64,000 bases of DNA from Stutzerimonas stutzeri (GTDB lineage Bacteria > Pseudomonadota > Gammaproteobacteria > Pseudomonadales > Pseudomonadaceae), in contig NZ_JANGEY010000001.1 in the NCBI RefSeq assembly GCF_024451105.1, positions 310,001-374,000 on the forward strand, in the 5' to 3' direction. Below are positions 43,252 through 53,438 of this stretch, in pieces (the stretch's first letter is position 1; each line of letters begins with the position of its first letter). The notes under the pieces are model-generated. The model was not told the DNA's origin. It made no database searches and saw nothing but the letters and a program-made list of their open reading frames with translations. A program made the position numbers and the translations under genes.

Positions 43252-46083
43252 ATGGACAAGACCTACCAACCCCACGAAATCGAATCCCGCTGGTACGCCG
43301 AGTGGGAGGCGAAGAACTACTTCGCGCCGCAAGGTTCCGGCGAGTCCTACACCATCGCCCTGCCGCCGCCGAACGTCACCGGCAGCCTGCACATGGGTCA
43401 CGGCTTCAACAACGCGATCATGGACGCGCTGATCCGCTTCCGCCGCATGCAGGGCCGCAACACCCTGTGGCAGCCGGGCACCGACCACGCCGGCATCGCC
43501 ACCCAGATGGTGGTGGAGCGCCAGCTGGCGGCGCAGAACCTGTCGCGCCACGACCTCGGCCGCGAGAAGTTCCTGGAGAAGGTCTGGGAGTGGAAGGAAG
43601 AGTCCGGCGGCACCATCACCCGGCAGATCCGTCGCCTCGGCTCCTCGGTGGACTGGTCGCGCGAGCGCTTCACCATGGACGACGGCCTGTCCGAGGCGGT
43701 CAAGGAAGCCTTCGTGCGCCTGCACGAGGACGGCCTGATCTACCGCGGCAAGCGCCTGGTCAACTGGGACCCGAAGCTGCACACCGCGATCTCCGACCTG
43801 GAAGTGGAGAACCACGACGAGAAGGGCAGCCTGTGGAACCTGCGCTACCCGCTGGCCGACGGCGCGAAGACCGCCGACGGCAAGGACTACCTGATCGTCG
43901 CCACCACCCGCCCGGAAACCATGCTCGGCGACTCCGCGGTGGCCGTGCATCCCGAGGACGAGCGCTACAAGGCGCTGATCGGCCAGTTCGTCGAGCTGCC
44001 CCTGGTCGGCCGGCGCATCCCCATCGTCGGCGACGACTACTGCGACCCCGAGTTCGGCACCGGCTGCGTGAAGATCACCCCGGCCCACGACTTCAACGAC
44101 TACGAGGTCGGCAAGCGCCACAACCTGCCGCTGATCAACGTGCTCGACAAGAATGCCGCGATCCTCGCCAGCGCCCAGGTGTTCAACCTCGACGGCAGCG
44201 TCAACGCCGAATTCGACGCCGCCCTGCCGGCGCAGTTCGCCGGCCTCGACCGCTTCGAGGCGCGCAAGCAGATCGTCGCCGCCTTCGACGCTCTGGGCCT
44301 GCTGGAGAAGATCGACGAGCACGCGCTCAAGGTGCCCAAGGGCGACCGCTCCGGCGTGGTCATCGAGCCGTGGCTGACCGACCAGTGGTACGTCTCCACC
44401 AAGCCGCTGGCCGAGAAGGCCATCGCCGCGGTGGAGGACGGCTCCATCCAGTTCGTGCCCAAGCAGTACGAGAACATGTACTTCAGCTGGATGCGCGACA
44501 TCCAGGACTGGTGCATCAGCCGCCAGCTGTGGTGGGGCCACCGCATCCCTGCCTGGTACGACGAGGCCGGCAACGTCTACGTCGGCCGCGACGAGGCCGA
44601 AGTGCGCGCCAAGCACAACCTCGGCGACATCGCCCTGCGCCAGGACGACGACGTGCTGGACACCTGGTTCAGCTCGGGGCTGTGGACCTTCTCGACCCTC
44701 GGCTGGCCGGAGCAGACCGAGTTCCTGAAGACCTTCCACCCCACCGACGTGCTGGTCACCGGCTTCGACATCATCTTCTTCTGGGTCGCCCGGATGATCA
44801 TGATGAGCCTGCACCTGACCGGACAGATCCCGTTCAAGACCGTCTACGTCCACGGCCTGGTGCGCGACAGCCAGGGCCACAAGATGTCCAAGTCCAAGGG
44901 CAACGTGCTCGACCCGCTGGACATCGTCGACGGCATCGACCTGGAAACCCTGGTGGCCAAGCGCACCAGCGGCATGATGCAGCCCAAGCTGGCCGAGAAG
45001 ATCGCCAAGCAGACCCGCGCCGAGTTCCCCGAGGGCATCGCCAGCTACGGCACCGACGCCCTGCGCTTCACCTTCTGCTCCCTCGCGTCGACGGGCCGCG
45101 ACATCAAGTTCGACATGGGCCGCGTCGAGGGCTACCGCAACTTCTGCAACAAGCTGTGGAACGCCACCAACTTCGTGCTGGAGAACACCGACGGCCAGGA
45201 CTGCGGCGCCCATGACGAGCCGGTCGAGCTGTCCGCGGTCGACCGCTGGATCATCTCCGCCCTGCAGCGCTGCGAGCAGGACGTCACCCGTCACCTCGAC
45301 CAGTTCCGCTTCGACCTCGCCGCGCAGTCGCTCTACGAATTCGTCTGGGACGAGTACTGCGCCTGGTACCTGGAGCTGGTCAAGCCGGTGCTGTGGGACG
45401 AAGCCGCCTCCACCGAGCGCCAGCGCGGCACCCGCCGCACCCTGGTGCGCGTGCTGGAGGTCATCCTGCGCCTGGCCCACCCGTTCATGCCGTTCATCAC
45501 CGAGGAGATCTGGCAGCGCATCAAGGCCCTGGCCGGCAAGAGCGGCCCGACCCTGATGCTGCAGCCGTGGCCGGTGGCGAATGATGCGCGCATCGACGCG
45601 GCGGCCGAGGCCGACATCGAGTGGGTCAAGCAGCTGATGCTCGGCGTGCGGCAGATCCGCGGCGAGATGAAGATCTCCATGGCCAAGCGCATCGACGTGG
45701 TGCTGGCCAACGCCAGTGACGAGGACCAGCGCCGGCTGGCCGCCTTCGAGCCGCTGCTGGCCAAGCTGGCCAAGCTGGAGTCGGTGCGCGTGCTGGCTAG
45801 CGGCGAGGAAGCGCCGCTGGCCGCCACCGCGCTGGTCGGCGAGATGGAAGTGCTGGTACCGATGGCCGGGCTGATCGACAAGGACGCCGAGCTGGCGCGC
45901 CTGGACAAGGAGCTGGCGCGCCTCGACGGCGAGGTCAAGCGCGTGGGCGGCAAGCTGGCCAACGAGGGCTTCGTCGCCAAGGCGCCGGAAGCGGTGCTGG
46001 ACAAGGAGCGCGCCAAGCTGGCCGAAGCCGAGCAGGCGCTGGCCAAGCTGGCCGAGCAGCGCGCACGCATCGCCGCGCTGTAA
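43252..46083 (+). CDS. valS: Valine--tRNA ligase
   Basis: 943-residue class I synthetase. It has the HIGH-type motif [15 protein letters not shown] at the N-terminus, the editing (CP1) domain in the middle (about 190-390, including [17 protein letters not shown]), and KMSKS in HKMSKSKGN. The C-terminal anticodon-binding region is followed by a coiled-coil tail ([20 protein letters not shown]). Start ATG 43252 ([12 protein letters not shown]). Followed by a strong terminator. Confidence 0.99.
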   Translation: MDKTYQPHEIESRWYAEWEAKNYFAPQGSGESYTIALPPPNVTGSLHMGHGFNNAIMDALIRFRRMQGRNTLWQPGTDHAGIATQMVVERQLAAQNLSRHDLGREKFLEKVWEWKEESGGTITRQIRRLGSSVDWSRERFTMDDGLSEAVKEAFVRLHEDGLIYRGKRLVNWDPKLHTAISDLEVENHDEKGSLWNLRYPLADGAKTADGKDYLIVATTRPETMLGDSAVAVHPEDERYKALIGQFVELPLVGRRIPIVGDDYCDPEFGTGCVKITPAHDFNDYEVGKRHNLPLINVLDKNAAILASAQVFNLDGSVNAEFDAALPAQFAGLDRFEARKQIVAAFDALGLLEKIDEHALKVPKGDRSGVVIEPWLTDQWYVSTKPLAEKAIAAVEDGSIQFVPKQYENMYFSWMRDIQDWCISRQLWWGHRIPAWYDEAGNVYVGRDEAEVRAKHNLGDIALRQDDDVLDTWFSSGLWTFSTLGWPEQTEFLKTFHPTDVLVTGFDIIFFWVARMIMMSLHLTGQIPFKTVYVHGLVRDSQGHKMSKSKGNVLDPLDIVDGIDLETLVAKRTSGMMQPKLAEKIAKQTRAEFPEGIASYGTDALRFTFCSLASTGRDIKFDMGRVEGYRNFCNKLWNATNFVLENTDGQDCGAHDEPVELSAVDRWIISALQRCEQDVTRHLDQFRFDLAAQSLYEFVWDEYCAWYLELVKPVLWDEAASTERQRGTRRTLVRVLEVILRLAHPFMPFITEEIWQRIKALAGKSGPTLMLQPWPVANDARIDAAAEADIEWVKQLMLGVRQIRGEMKISMAKRIDVVLANASDEDQRRLAAFEPLLAKLAKLESVRVLASGEEAPLAATALVGEMEVLVPMAGLIDKDAELARLDKELARLDGEVKRVGGKLANEGFVAKAPEAVLDKERAKLAEAEQALAKLAEQRARIAAL

Positions 46084-46101
46084 ACCGCCGCGCCTCCGCC
46101 A

Positions 46102-46138
46102 GGCCCGCTACCTGCACCAAGGTAGCGGGCCTTTTTTC
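46102..46138 (+). terminator. Rho-independent terminator after valS
   Basis: A perfect 11-bp stem (ggcccgctacc / ggtagcgggcc) with an 8-base loop, followed by TTTTTT, 18 bases after the valS stop. Confidence 0.95.
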
Positions 46139-46254
46139 TATCCGCAGTGACAGGAAGGCGGCTTTTACTGGAGCCCCACATCAGGCATGCTCGCCGACTA
46201 CCGGAAAGATTCGGTAACAACAATCCTACCAATAGACCTGCCGGAATTTCTCCC

Positions 46255-47610
46255 ATGTACGCCTGGATGGCCCTGATCTTCGTAGTCGGCTACCTCTGCA
46301 TCGCCCTCGAACACCCGCTGAAAATCGACAAGGCCGCCTCGGCCATCCTCACCGCCGTGCTCTGCTGGACCGCCCTGGTGATGGGCGAAGCCAGCATCCT
46401 GCCGACCACCGCGGGCGGTCACGGCGTGGTCGGCGAACTGCGCCACCATCTCGGCGAAATCTCCGAGATCCTGTTCTTCCTGCTCGGCGCGATGACCATC
46501 GTCGAACTGATCGACTCCCACGAAGGCTTCCGCGCCATCACCGACCGCATCCAGACCCGCAAGCGCGTGCACCTGCTATGGATCGTCGGCGTGCTGACCT
46601 TCTTCCTCTCCGCAGTGCTCGACAACCTGACCACCACCATCGTCATGGTCTCGCTGCTGCGCAAGCTGGTGCGCGGCCGCACCGAACGCTGGATGTACGT
46701 CGGCATGGTGGTGATCGCCGCCAACGCCGGCGGCGCCTGGTCGCCGATCGGCGACGTGACCACCACCATGCTGTGGATCGGCAACCAGATCACCGCTCCC
46801 GGGGTGATCGTCGGCCTGTTCCTGCCCAGCCTGGTCTGCCTGCTGGTGCCGCTGACCATCCTCAGCTTCCGCCTCAAGGGCGAGGCGCCGCGGCCCAGCC
46901 AGCGCAGCCACCTCGGCGAGGAAGCGCGCAGCACCACCAGCGACTTCGAGCGCAACCTGGTGCTGGCCCTGGGCATCGGCTCGCTGCTGTTCGTGCCGGT
47001 GTTCAAGACCGTCACCCATCTGCCGCCGTACATGGGCATCCTGTTCGGCCTCGGCGTGCTCTGGGTGGTCACCGAGGTGCTGCACCGCGGCAAGAACGCC
47101 GAGGACAAGCACCCGCTGTCGGTGGTCGGCGTGCTGCGCAAGGTCGACACCCCCAGCGTGCTGTTCTTCCTCGGCATCCTCCTCGCGGTGTCCAGCCTGG
47201 CCACCGCCGGCCACCTGACCCAGGTCGCCACCCTGCTGCGCGACAGCCTGGGCAACGTCTACGCCATCAACTACGCCATCGGCCTGCTCTCGGCGGTGGT
47301 CGACAACGTGCCGCTGGTGGCCGGCGCCATGAAGATGTATCCGCTGGCCAGCCCCGCCGCGGTGGCGGCCGCCGGCGACGAGAGCGCCTGGCTGGGCCTG
47401 TTCGTGGTCGACGGCACTTTCTGGGAGATGCTCGCCTACTGCGCCGGCACCGGCGGCAGCAGCCTGATCATCGGCTCGGCGGCCGGCGTCGCCGCCATGG
47501 GCATGGAGAAGATCGGCTTCGTCTGGTACCTGCGCAAGATCAGCCTGCTGGCCTTCCTCGGCTACACCGCCGGCGCCGCCACCTACCTCGCCATGCTGGC
47601 GCTCGGCTGA
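46255..47610 (+). CDS. nhaD: Na+/H+ antiporter NhaD
   Basis: 451 residues with about 12 membrane segments, of the ion transporter superfamily. Signatures include LGEISEILFFLLGAMTIVEL, FFLSAVLDNLTTTIVMVSLL and NAGGAWSPIGDVTTTMLW. The Asp in VLDN and the NAGG/GD region are typical of NhaD antiporters from Vibrio and halotolerant pseudomonads, which expel Na+ at alkaline pH. I choose ATG 46255 so that the protein starts with its first helix. It precedes a second ion-transporter-like gene. Confidence 0.92.
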   Translation: MYAWMALIFVVGYLCIALEHPLKIDKAASAILTAVLCWTALVMGEASILPTTAGGHGVVGELRHHLGEISEILFFLLGAMTIVELIDSHEGFRAITDRIQTRKRVHLLWIVGVLTFFLSAVLDNLTTTIVMVSLLRKLVRGRTERWMYVGMVVIAANAGGAWSPIGDVTTTMLWIGNQITAPGVIVGLFLPSLVCLLVPLTILSFRLKGEAPRPSQRSHLGEEARSTTSDFERNLVLALGIGSLLFVPVFKTVTHLPPYMGILFGLGVLWVVTEVLHRGKNAEDKHPLSVVGVLRKVDTPSVLFFLGILLAVSSLATAGHLTQVATLLRDSLGNVYAINYAIGLLSAVVDNVPLVAGAMKMYPLASPAAVAAAGDESAWLGLFVVDGTFWEMLAYCAGTGGSSLIIGSAAGVAAMGMEKIGFVWYLRKISLLAFLGYTAGAATYLAMLALG

Positions 47611-47621
47611 GGAGCCTGCCC

Positions 47622-47918
47622 ATGGAACTCAGCAAGACCCGCAGCAGCTTCTACCGCCGCCTGTACGTCGCCTGGCTGATCGACAGCGGCACCGCCACCA
47701 GCGTGCCGGCGCTGATGGCGGCCACCGGCATGCCGCGGCGCACCGCCCAGGACACCCTGGCGGCGCTGGCCGAACTGGACATCGACTGCACCTTCGAGCA
47801 GGAGGCCGGCGAGCGCCACAACGCCGGGCGCTACGCGATCCGCGACTGGGGGCCGATCGACCGCGACTGGGTCGCCGCCCAGCTGCCGCGCCTGAAGAGC
47901 GCGCTGGGCTACCCGTGA
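47622..47918 (+). CDS. Small winged helix-turn-helix protein
   Basis: 98 residues. A helix-turn-helix is suggested by SVPALMAATGMPRRTAQDTL followed by AALAELDIDCTF, with a wing-like basic/aromatic section after it (GRYAIRDWG). It resembles short DNA-binding proteins annotated only as HTH-domain proteins. GGAG precedes ATG 47622, 11 bases after nhaD. Its stop overlaps the next gene's GTG as GTGA, so the two are made together. It may regulate the adjacent transporters; this is inference. Confidence 0.78.
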   Translation: MELSKTRSSFYRRLYVAWLIDSGTATSVPALMAATGMPRRTAQDTLAALAELDIDCTFEQEAGERHNAGRYAIRDWGPIDRDWVAAQLPRLKSALGYP

Positions 47919-49756
47919 GCGCGAATCCGCAGCTGTGGCTGGTCCTCGGCCTGCTGCTGCTCGCCGTGCTGCTGTTCGTGCGCAACCGTCCGCGCATGGA
48001 CGCCGTCGGCCTGCTGATGCTGGTCGCCCTGCCGCTGAGCGGCGTGCTGGAGGTCGACGAGGCGCTGCGCGGCTTCGCCGATCCGGCGGTGGTGCTGATC
48101 GCCGCGATGTTCGTGGTCGGCGAGGCGCTGGTGCGCACCGGCGTCGCCTACCGCCTCGGCGAATGGCTGACCCGCCGCGCCGGCGCCAGCGAGGCGCGCC
48201 TGCTGGCGCTGCTGATGCTCTGCGTGGCCGGCCTCGGCTCGCTGATGAGTTCCACCGGGGTGGTCGCCATCTTCATTCCGGTGGTGCTGAGCATCGCCGC
48301 CCGCCAGCGGATCGCCCCGGGCCGCCTGTTGATGCCGCTGGCCTTCGCCGGACTGATCAGCGGCATGCTCACCCTGGTCGCCACCCCGCCCAACCTGGTG
48401 GTGCACGGCGAACTGCTGCGCGCCGGCCATCCCGGCTTCGGCTTCCTCAGCTTCACCCCGATCGGCCTGGCCGTCCTCGCCCTCGGCATCGGCTACCTGT
48501 TGCTGGTGCGCCGCTGGCTGGGCGGCGCCGACTGCCGCAGCGGCGGCGACGAGCCGCGCAGCAGCATCGCCGAACTGGTGCGGGACTACCGCCTGACCGG
48601 CCGCGAGCGGCGCCTGCGCCTGCGTCTGCGCCACGACTCGCCGCTGGCCGGGCAGGCGCTGGACGGCCTGCACCTGCGCAAGCAGCACGGCATCAACGTG
48701 ATCGGCATCGAGCGCCAGCGCCCGTTCGGCCGCGAGCTGCTGGCCGCCAGCGCCGACAGCGACCTGCGCGGCGGCGACGTGCTGCTGGTCGATCTGGTCA
48801 GCCCGGCCATCGCCGCGGCCGGCGAGTACCGCGACCTCGGCCTCGAACCGGTCGCCCTGCCGATCTCCTACTACGCCGAGCATGCCCGCGAGCTGGGCCT
48901 GGCCGAGGTGGTGCTGCCGCCGGAGTCGCGCCTGCCCGGCCGGAGCATCCAGGAGCTGGGTTTCCGCAGCCGCTACCGGCTCAACGTGATCGGCCTGCGC
49001 CGCAACCGCCAGGCGCTGGAGGGCCTGCTGGTCGACGAGACGCTGAAACCCGCCGACACCCTGCTGGTCGCCGGCAAGTGGAAGGATATCCGCCGCCTGC
49101 AGGGACTCAGCCGCGACTTCCTGGTGCTCGGCCTGCCGGCCGAGGTCGACGAGGTGGCGCCGGCGCAGAGCCGCGCGCCGCACGCCCTGTTCAGCCTCGC
49201 CGTGATGGTCGCGCTGATGGTCGGCGGCCTGCTGCCCAACGTGCTGGCCGCGCTGATCGGCTGCCTGCTGCTCGGTGCCTTCCGCTGCATCGACCTGGAC
49301 GGTGCCTACCGCGCCATCCACTGGCCGAGCCTGCTGCTGATCGTCGGCATGCTGCCCTTCGCCCACGCCCTGCAGAAGACCGGCGGCATCGACCTGGCGG
49401 TACAGGGCCTGCTCGCCGTGCTCGGCGACGCCGGGCCGCGGGCGATCCTCGCCATCCTCTTCGCGGTCACCGCGCTGGTCGGCCTGTTCATCTCCAACAC
49501 CGCCACCGCGGTGCTGATGGCTCCGGTGGCCATCGCCTGCGCCGAGGCGCTCGGCGCCGCGCCGGCGCCCTTCGCCATGACCGTGGCGCTGGCCGCCTCG
49601 GCGGCGTTCATGACGCCGATCTCCTCGCCGGTCAACACCCTGGTGCTCGGCCCCGGCGAATACCGCTTCGCCGACTTCGTGCGCATCGGCGTACCCTTCA
49701 CCCTGCTGGTGATGGCGGTCAGCGTGCTGCTGGTACCCTGGCTGTTCCCGTTCTGA
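47915..49756 (+). CDS. SLC13/DASS-type transporter with two RCK_C (TrkA-C) domains
   Basis: 613 residues: about five N-terminal helices, two cytoplasmic RCK_C domains (about 220-300 and 305-385; RLRLRHDSPLAGQALDGLHL and LPGRSIQELGFRSRYRLNVI) and a second membrane half. The permease motifs LVATPPNLVV and LFISNTATAVLMAPVAIA are typical of the anion (sulfate/dicarboxylate) DASS family. The RCK_C pair is known in bacterial SLC13 relatives and may sense a ligand. GTG 47915 overlaps the HTH stop. Substrate unknown. Confidence 0.87.
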   Translation: MSANPQLWLVLGLLLLAVLLFVRNRPRMDAVGLLMLVALPLSGVLEVDEALRGFADPAVVLIAAMFVVGEALVRTGVAYRLGEWLTRRAGASEARLLALLMLCVAGLGSLMSSTGVVAIFIPVVLSIAARQRIAPGRLLMPLAFAGLISGMLTLVATPPNLVVHGELLRAGHPGFGFLSFTPIGLAVLALGIGYLLLVRRWLGGADCRSGGDEPRSSIAELVRDYRLTGRERRLRLRLRHDSPLAGQALDGLHLRKQHGINVIGIERQRPFGRELLAASADSDLRGGDVLLVDLVSPAIAAAGEYRDLGLEPVALPISYYAEHARELGLAEVVLPPESRLPGRSIQELGFRSRYRLNVIGLRRNRQALEGLLVDETLKPADTLLVAGKWKDIRRLQGLSRDFLVLGLPAEVDEVAPAQSRAPHALFSLAVMVALMVGGLLPNVLAALIGCLLLGAFRCIDLDGAYRAIHWPSLLLIVGMLPFAHALQKTGGIDLAVQGLLAVLGDAGPRAILAILFAVTALVGLFISNTATAVLMAPVAIACAEALGAAPAPFAMTVALAASAAFMTPISSPVNTLVLGPGEYRFADFVRIGVPFTLLVMAVSVLLVPWLFPF

Positions 49757-49778
49757 CAGACGCCGCCAAGGAGGCGCA

Positions 49779-50219
49779 ATGACAATCGAATGGTGGTACT
49801 GGGCGATCGGCGGCATCCTGCTGGTCCTGCTGGAGCTGGCGATCCCGTCGTTCTTCATCCTCTGGTTCGGTCTCGGCGCCCTGCTGGTAGCCGGCGTGGC
49901 GCTGCTCGCCGAACTGCCGCTGAGCGGCCAGCTGCTGCTGTGGATCGCCGCCTCGCTGGCCATGGTGGTGCTCTGGTTCCGGGTGTTCAGTCCGCGCCGG
50001 CACCGGACCCTGGTCGGCACCGCCGACGGCGCGGTGATCGGCGAGGTCGGCCTGCTGGTCGACAGCGTCGCGCCCTTCGCGCGCGGCAGGGTACGCTTCC
50101 AGCGGCCGATCCTCGGCGCCGAGGAGTGGGCCTGCGTCGCCGAGGCGGACATCGCCGCCGGCGAGCGGGTGAAAGTGGTATCCATCGAAGGCAGCTACCT
50201 GAAGGTAGCCAGGGCCTGA
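49779..50219 (+). CDS. NfeD-like membrane protein
   Basis: 146 residues: about three N-terminal membrane segments (WWYWAIGGILLVLLELAIPS and following), then a small OB-fold domain (GEVGLLVDSVAPFARGRVRF). Short NfeD proteins are partners of SPFH/stomatin proteins, and the next gene is one. AAGGAG precedes the ATG. Confidence 0.92.
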   Translation: MTIEWWYWAIGGILLVLLELAIPSFFILWFGLGALLVAGVALLAELPLSGQLLLWIAASLAMVVLWFRVFSPRRHRTLVGTADGAVIGEVGLLVDSVAPFARGRVRFQRPILGAEEWACVAEADIAAGERVKVVSIEGSYLKVARA

Positions 50220-50244
50220 ACAGCGCAAGTTCAAGGAGAGCAAC

Positions 50245-51105
50245 ATGAGTGCAGGATTGGCCATCAGCATCGCCCTGCTGGTCTTCGTCGTCGTCACCAT
50301 CGCCCAGGGCGTGCGCCTGGTCGCCCAGGGCGAGGAATGGGTGGTCGAGCGTCTCGGCAAGTACCACAGCACCCTGCGCCCGGGGCTGAACATCCTCATC
50401 CCCTACCTGGACAAGGTCGCCTACAAGCTGGTGACCAAGGACATCATCCTCGACGTGCAGGAACAGGAGGTGATCACCCGCGACAACGCGGTGATCCTCA
50501 CCAACGCCATCGCCTTCATCAAGATCACCGACCCGGTCAAGGCGGTCTACGGCGTCACCGACTTCTCCGAAGCGATCCGCAACCTGATCATGACCACCCT
50601 GCGCTCGATCGTCGGCGAGATGGAGCTGGACGAGGCGCTGTCCTCGCGCGACAAGATCAAGGCGCGGCTGCGCGAGAGCATCGCCGACGAGGCGGTGGAC
50701 TGGGGCCTGACCGTCAAGTCGGTGGAGATCCAGGACATCAAGCCGTCGGAGTCCATGCAGGGCGCCATGGAGCTGCAGGCCGCCGCCGAGCGCGAGCGCA
50801 AGGCGGTGGTGACCAAGGCCGAGGGTGCCAAGCAGGCGGCGATCCTCGAGGCCGAGGCGCGCCTGGAGTCGGCCAAGCGCGACGCCAGCGCCCAGGTGAT
50901 GCTCGCCGAGGCCAGCGCCGAGGCGATCCGCCGGGTGACCAGCGCGGTCGGCAACGAGCCGGGGCCGATGATGTACCTGCTCGGCGAGAAGTACGTCGCC
51001 GCGCTGGAGAAGCTCGGCGAGAGCGACAACGCCAAGATCGTGCTGCTGCCGGCCGACCTGCAGGAAACCCTGCGCGGCGTGCTCGGCAAGCTGGGCGGGC
51101 GCTGA
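50245..51105 (+). CDS. SPFH/Band 7 (stomatin-like) membrane protein, QmcA-type
   Basis: 286 residues: an N-terminal membrane anchor ([19 protein letters not shown]), the SPFH domain (about 20-180; [40 protein letters not shown]) and a coiled coil ([20 protein letters not shown]). Stomatin-like proteins form large oligomers at membrane microdomains and associate with proteases; E. coli QmcA interacts with FtsH. Paired with nfeD upstream. Confidence 0.94.
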   Translation: MSAGLAISIALLVFVVVTIAQGVRLVAQGEEWVVERLGKYHSTLRPGLNILIPYLDKVAYKLVTKDIILDVQEQEVITRDNAVILTNAIAFIKITDPVKAVYGVTDFSEAIRNLIMTTLRSIVGEMELDEALSSRDKIKARLRESIADEAVDWGLTVKSVEIQDIKPSESMQGAMELQAAAERERKAVVTKAEGAKQAAILEAEARLESAKRDASAQVMLAEASAEAIRRVTSAVGNEPGPMMYLLGEKYVAALEKLGESDNAKIVLLPADLQETLRGVLGKLGGR

Positions 51106-51133
51106 GGGCCGCACTCCTCCGGCGATCAACCCA

Positions 51134-51194
51134 CTGTAGGGGCGAATTCATTCGCCAGCATGCCACGCTAGGGCGAATGAATTCGCCCCTACAG
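51134..51194. repeat. 23-bp perfect inverted repeat, GGGGCGAATTC family (copy 1)
   Basis: ctgtaggggcgaattcattc plus gcc (51134-51156) is exactly inverted at 51172-51194 around a 15-base loop. A second copy lies at 56101-56153. It occupies most of the qmcA-rlmF gap. Confidence 0.85.
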
Positions 51195-51251
51195 GCCGGA
51201 AACCACCCCATCCACTGCACCGCTGTGGGAAAATGCCGGGCTTTCCGCCCG

Positions 51252-52289
51252 ATGCACCGCCCCGTCATGACCCAGCCACCGCAACGCCCCGCCCGCCCCC
51301 GGCCCAGCGCCAGCAAGCCCGCCGCCCCGCCGCGCCCGGCGGTCGCCAAGGGCGAGCTGCACCCGCGCAACCGCCACCAGGGCCGCTACGACTTCCCGGC
51401 GCTGATCCAAGGCTGCCCGGAGCTGGCGCAGTTCGTCATCCGCAACCCCTACGGCAAGCAGAGCATCGACTTCGCCGACCCGGCGGCGGTACGGGTGTTC
51501 AACCGCGCCCTGCTCAAGCAGTTCTACGCCATCCAGTACTGGGACATCCCCCCCGGCTACCTGTGCCCGCCGGTACCGGGGCGCGCCGACTACGTGCATG
51601 CGCTGGCCGACCTGCTGGCCGAGGACTGCGCCGGCGCCATCCCGCGCGGCGCGCGGGTGCGCGTGCTGGACGTCGGCAGCGGCGCCAACTGCATCTACCC
51701 GCTGATCGGCCACCACGAGTACGGCTGGCGCTTCCTCGGCGCGGACATCGACGCCACCGCGCTGGCCTCGGCACGCGCCATCGTCCGCGCCAACCGTCTC
51801 GACAAGGCCATCGAGCTGCGCCAGCAGGCGGACGCCAGCCACATCTTCCACGGCCTGCTGCAGGCCGGCGAGCGCTTCGCCCTGAGCCTGTGCAACCCGC
51901 CGTTCCACGCCTCGGCCGCCGAGGCCAGCGCCGGCAGCCGGCGCAAATGGAAGAACCTCGGCAAGCTCGACCCCAAGCGCACGCTGCCGGCGCTCAACTT
52001 CGGCGGCCAGTCCAACGAGCTGTGGTGCCCGGGCGGCGAGATCGCCTTCGTCCGCCGGATGGTGCGCGAGAGCCGCGAGGTCGCCGGCCAGGTGCTGTGG
52101 TTCAGCTGCCTGGTGTCCAAGGCCGGCAACCTGCCGCTCATCGAGCAGGCGCTCAGGCACAGCGGTGCCGTGACGACCCGCACGGTGGCGATGAGCCAGG
52201 GCCAGAAGCAGAGCCGCTTCATCGCCTGGAGCTTCCACGACGCCGCCGCGCGCGCCGCCTGGCTGGCCGCCGAGCAACAGCCGGACTGA
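51252..52289 (+). CDS. rlmF: 23S rRNA (adenine1618-N6)-methyltransferase
   Basis: 345 residues (340 if ATG 51267 is used; neither has a good ribosome site). A Pro/Ala/Arg-rich N-terminus leads to [20 protein letters not shown], the family signature. The SAM-binding motif is [17 protein letters not shown], and the N6-adenine catalytic NPPF is in [14 protein letters not shown]. RlmF methylates A1618 of 23S rRNA. It is followed by yigZ three bases later. Confidence 0.95.
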   Translation: MHRPVMTQPPQRPARPRPSASKPAAPPRPAVAKGELHPRNRHQGRYDFPALIQGCPELAQFVIRNPYGKQSIDFADPAAVRVFNRALLKQFYAIQYWDIPPGYLCPPVPGRADYVHALADLLAEDCAGAIPRGARVRVLDVGSGANCIYPLIGHHEYGWRFLGADIDATALASARAIVRANRLDKAIELRQQADASHIFHGLLQAGERFALSLCNPPFHASAAEASAGSRRKWKNLGKLDPKRTLPALNFGGQSNELWCPGGEIAFVRRMVRESREVAGQVLWFSCLVSKAGNLPLIEQALRHSGAVTTRTVAMSQGQKQSRFIAWSFHDAAARAAWLAAEQQPD

Positions 52290-52292
52290 GCC

Positions 52293-52880
52293 ATGGCCTT
52301 CACCCTGGCCGCGCCCTGCGAGTACCGCGAGGAGATCCGCAAGAGCCGCTTCCTCGCCCTCGCCGCACCGGCGGACAGCCCGGCCGCGGCGCAGGCGTTC
52401 ATCGCCGCGCACAGCGAGCGCGCCGCCTCGCACAACTGCTGGGCGTGGAAGTGCGGCGCGCAGTACCGCTTCAGCGACGACGGCGAACCGGGCGGCAGCG
52501 CCGGCCGGCCGATCCTCGCCGCCATCGAGGGCCAGGACTGCGACCGGGTGGCGGTGCTGGTGATCCGCTGGTACGGCGGCATCCAGCTTGGCACCGGCGG
52601 CCTGGCGCGCGCCTACGGCGGCAGCGCGGCGAAATGCCTGCAGGGCGGCGAGCGCATCGCGCTGGTCGAGCGAGTGCAGGCCTGCTGCCAGGTGCCCTTC
52701 GCCGAACTGGCGCGCATCCGCGCGCGGCTGGCCGAGTGGCAGGTGAGCATCGAGGGCGAGGCGTTCGACGCCACTGGCGCCCTGCTGCAGCTCGCGCTGC
52801 CGGCCGGACAGCTGGAAGCGGTAAGCCGGCAGCTCGCCGACCTCAGCCGCGGGCAGGTGCAGCTGATCGCGGCCGAGTGA
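52293..52880 (+). CDS. yigZ: YigZ/IMPACT family protein
   Basis: 195 residues. The UPF0029/IMPACT N-terminal domain is obvious (REEIRKSRFLALAAPA, RFSDDGEPGGSAGRPIL, VVIRWYGGIQLG-type region reading VLVIRWYGGIQLGTGGLARA). A DUF1949 domain follows. Related to eukaryotic IMPACT; the bacterial role is unclear. Immediately after rlmF, probably co-transcribed, and convergent with the regulator at 52884. Confidence 0.94.
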   Translation: MAFTLAAPCEYREEIRKSRFLALAAPADSPAAAQAFIAAHSERAASHNCWAWKCGAQYRFSDDGEPGGSAGRPILAAIEGQDCDRVAVLVIRWYGGIQLGTGGLARAYGGSAAKCLQGGERIALVERVQACCQVPFAELARIRARLAEWQVSIEGEAFDATGALLQLALPAGQLEAVSRQLADLSRGQVQLIAAE

Positions 52881-52883
52881 GGC

Positions 52884-53303
52884 TCACATCGCCCACTCCT
52901 GCACCACCACGTGGGTCTTGATCCGCTGGATGCCGGGGAAGCGCTCGATCTCGGCGCGCACTTCGCTGAGGCGGGCCATGCTCGGCGCCTCGACCAGCAC
53001 GAGCATGTCGGTCTCGCCGCTGATCCCGCAGCACTGGCGCACCTCGGCGAAGCCGCGCAGGCGCTCGACGTACTCCTGGCAGCGGCTGTCCTTGTAGAAC
53101 AGCTCGAGATAGGCCTTGACCCCGGCGCCGGCCGGATCGCTCACCTGGGCGTGATAGCCGCGGATCACCCCGCTCTGCTCCAGCTGGCGCACCCGCTCGC
53201 CCACCGCCGAGCGCGACAGGTTGACCGTACGGGCAATCTGGCTGATGGGGGTGCGCGCATCCTCGCGCAGCAGGGCGATGATCTGGCGATCGAACTTGTC
53301 CAT
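52884..53303 (-). CDS. Lrp/AsnC family transcriptional regulator
   Basis: 139 residues: an N-terminal HTH (DKFDRQIIALLREDARTPIS, then QIARTVNLSRSAVGERVRQL) and a C-terminal RAM domain (GETDMLVLVEAPSMARLSEV) that binds amino acids and forms oligomers. It is divergent from the YjeH-type exporter gene with a 135-base gap, the classic arrangement for a regulator and its target. ATG 53303 chosen because HTH starts here; the longer frame runs into the exporter. Confidence 0.93.
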   Translation of the reverse strand: MDKFDRQIIALLREDARTPISQIARTVNLSRSAVGERVRQLEQSGVIRGYHAQVSDPAGAGVKAYLELFYKDSRCQEYVERLRGFAEVRQCCGISGETDMLVLVEAPSMARLSEVRAEIERFPGIQRIKTHVVVQEWAM

Positions 53304-53321
53304 GCGGGTATCTCGACAACA

Positions 53322-53360
53322 GGCGATTTGACGGGCAAAGGCGGCGATGTGCCGGGCAAA
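53322..53360. promoter_or_regulatory. Direct repeat in the regulator/exporter divergent promoter
   Basis: ggcgatttgacgggcaaa (53322-53339) and ggcgatgtgccgggcaaa (53343-53360) differ at 2 of 18 bases and are 21 bp apart, two helical turns. Same-face direct repeats between an Lrp-type regulator and its likely target suggest an operator. The divergent gap is 53304-53438. Confidence 0.55.
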
Positions 53361-53438
53361 CACGACGGTTCGCCAGCGACGCCCAGGCGCGCGCAGGCCT
53401 AACATGGCGCCATCTCCCAAGGGCTGCGAGCATACCCC

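Noticed and set aside
43225-45480. 751-codon minus-strand frame across valS
   Set aside because: Antisense to valS, without a ribosome site or recognisable domains.
47909-50185. 758-codon minus-strand frame across the SLC13 and nfeD genes
   Set aside because: Antisense shadow; Gln/Arg/Ala-rich translation and no motifs.
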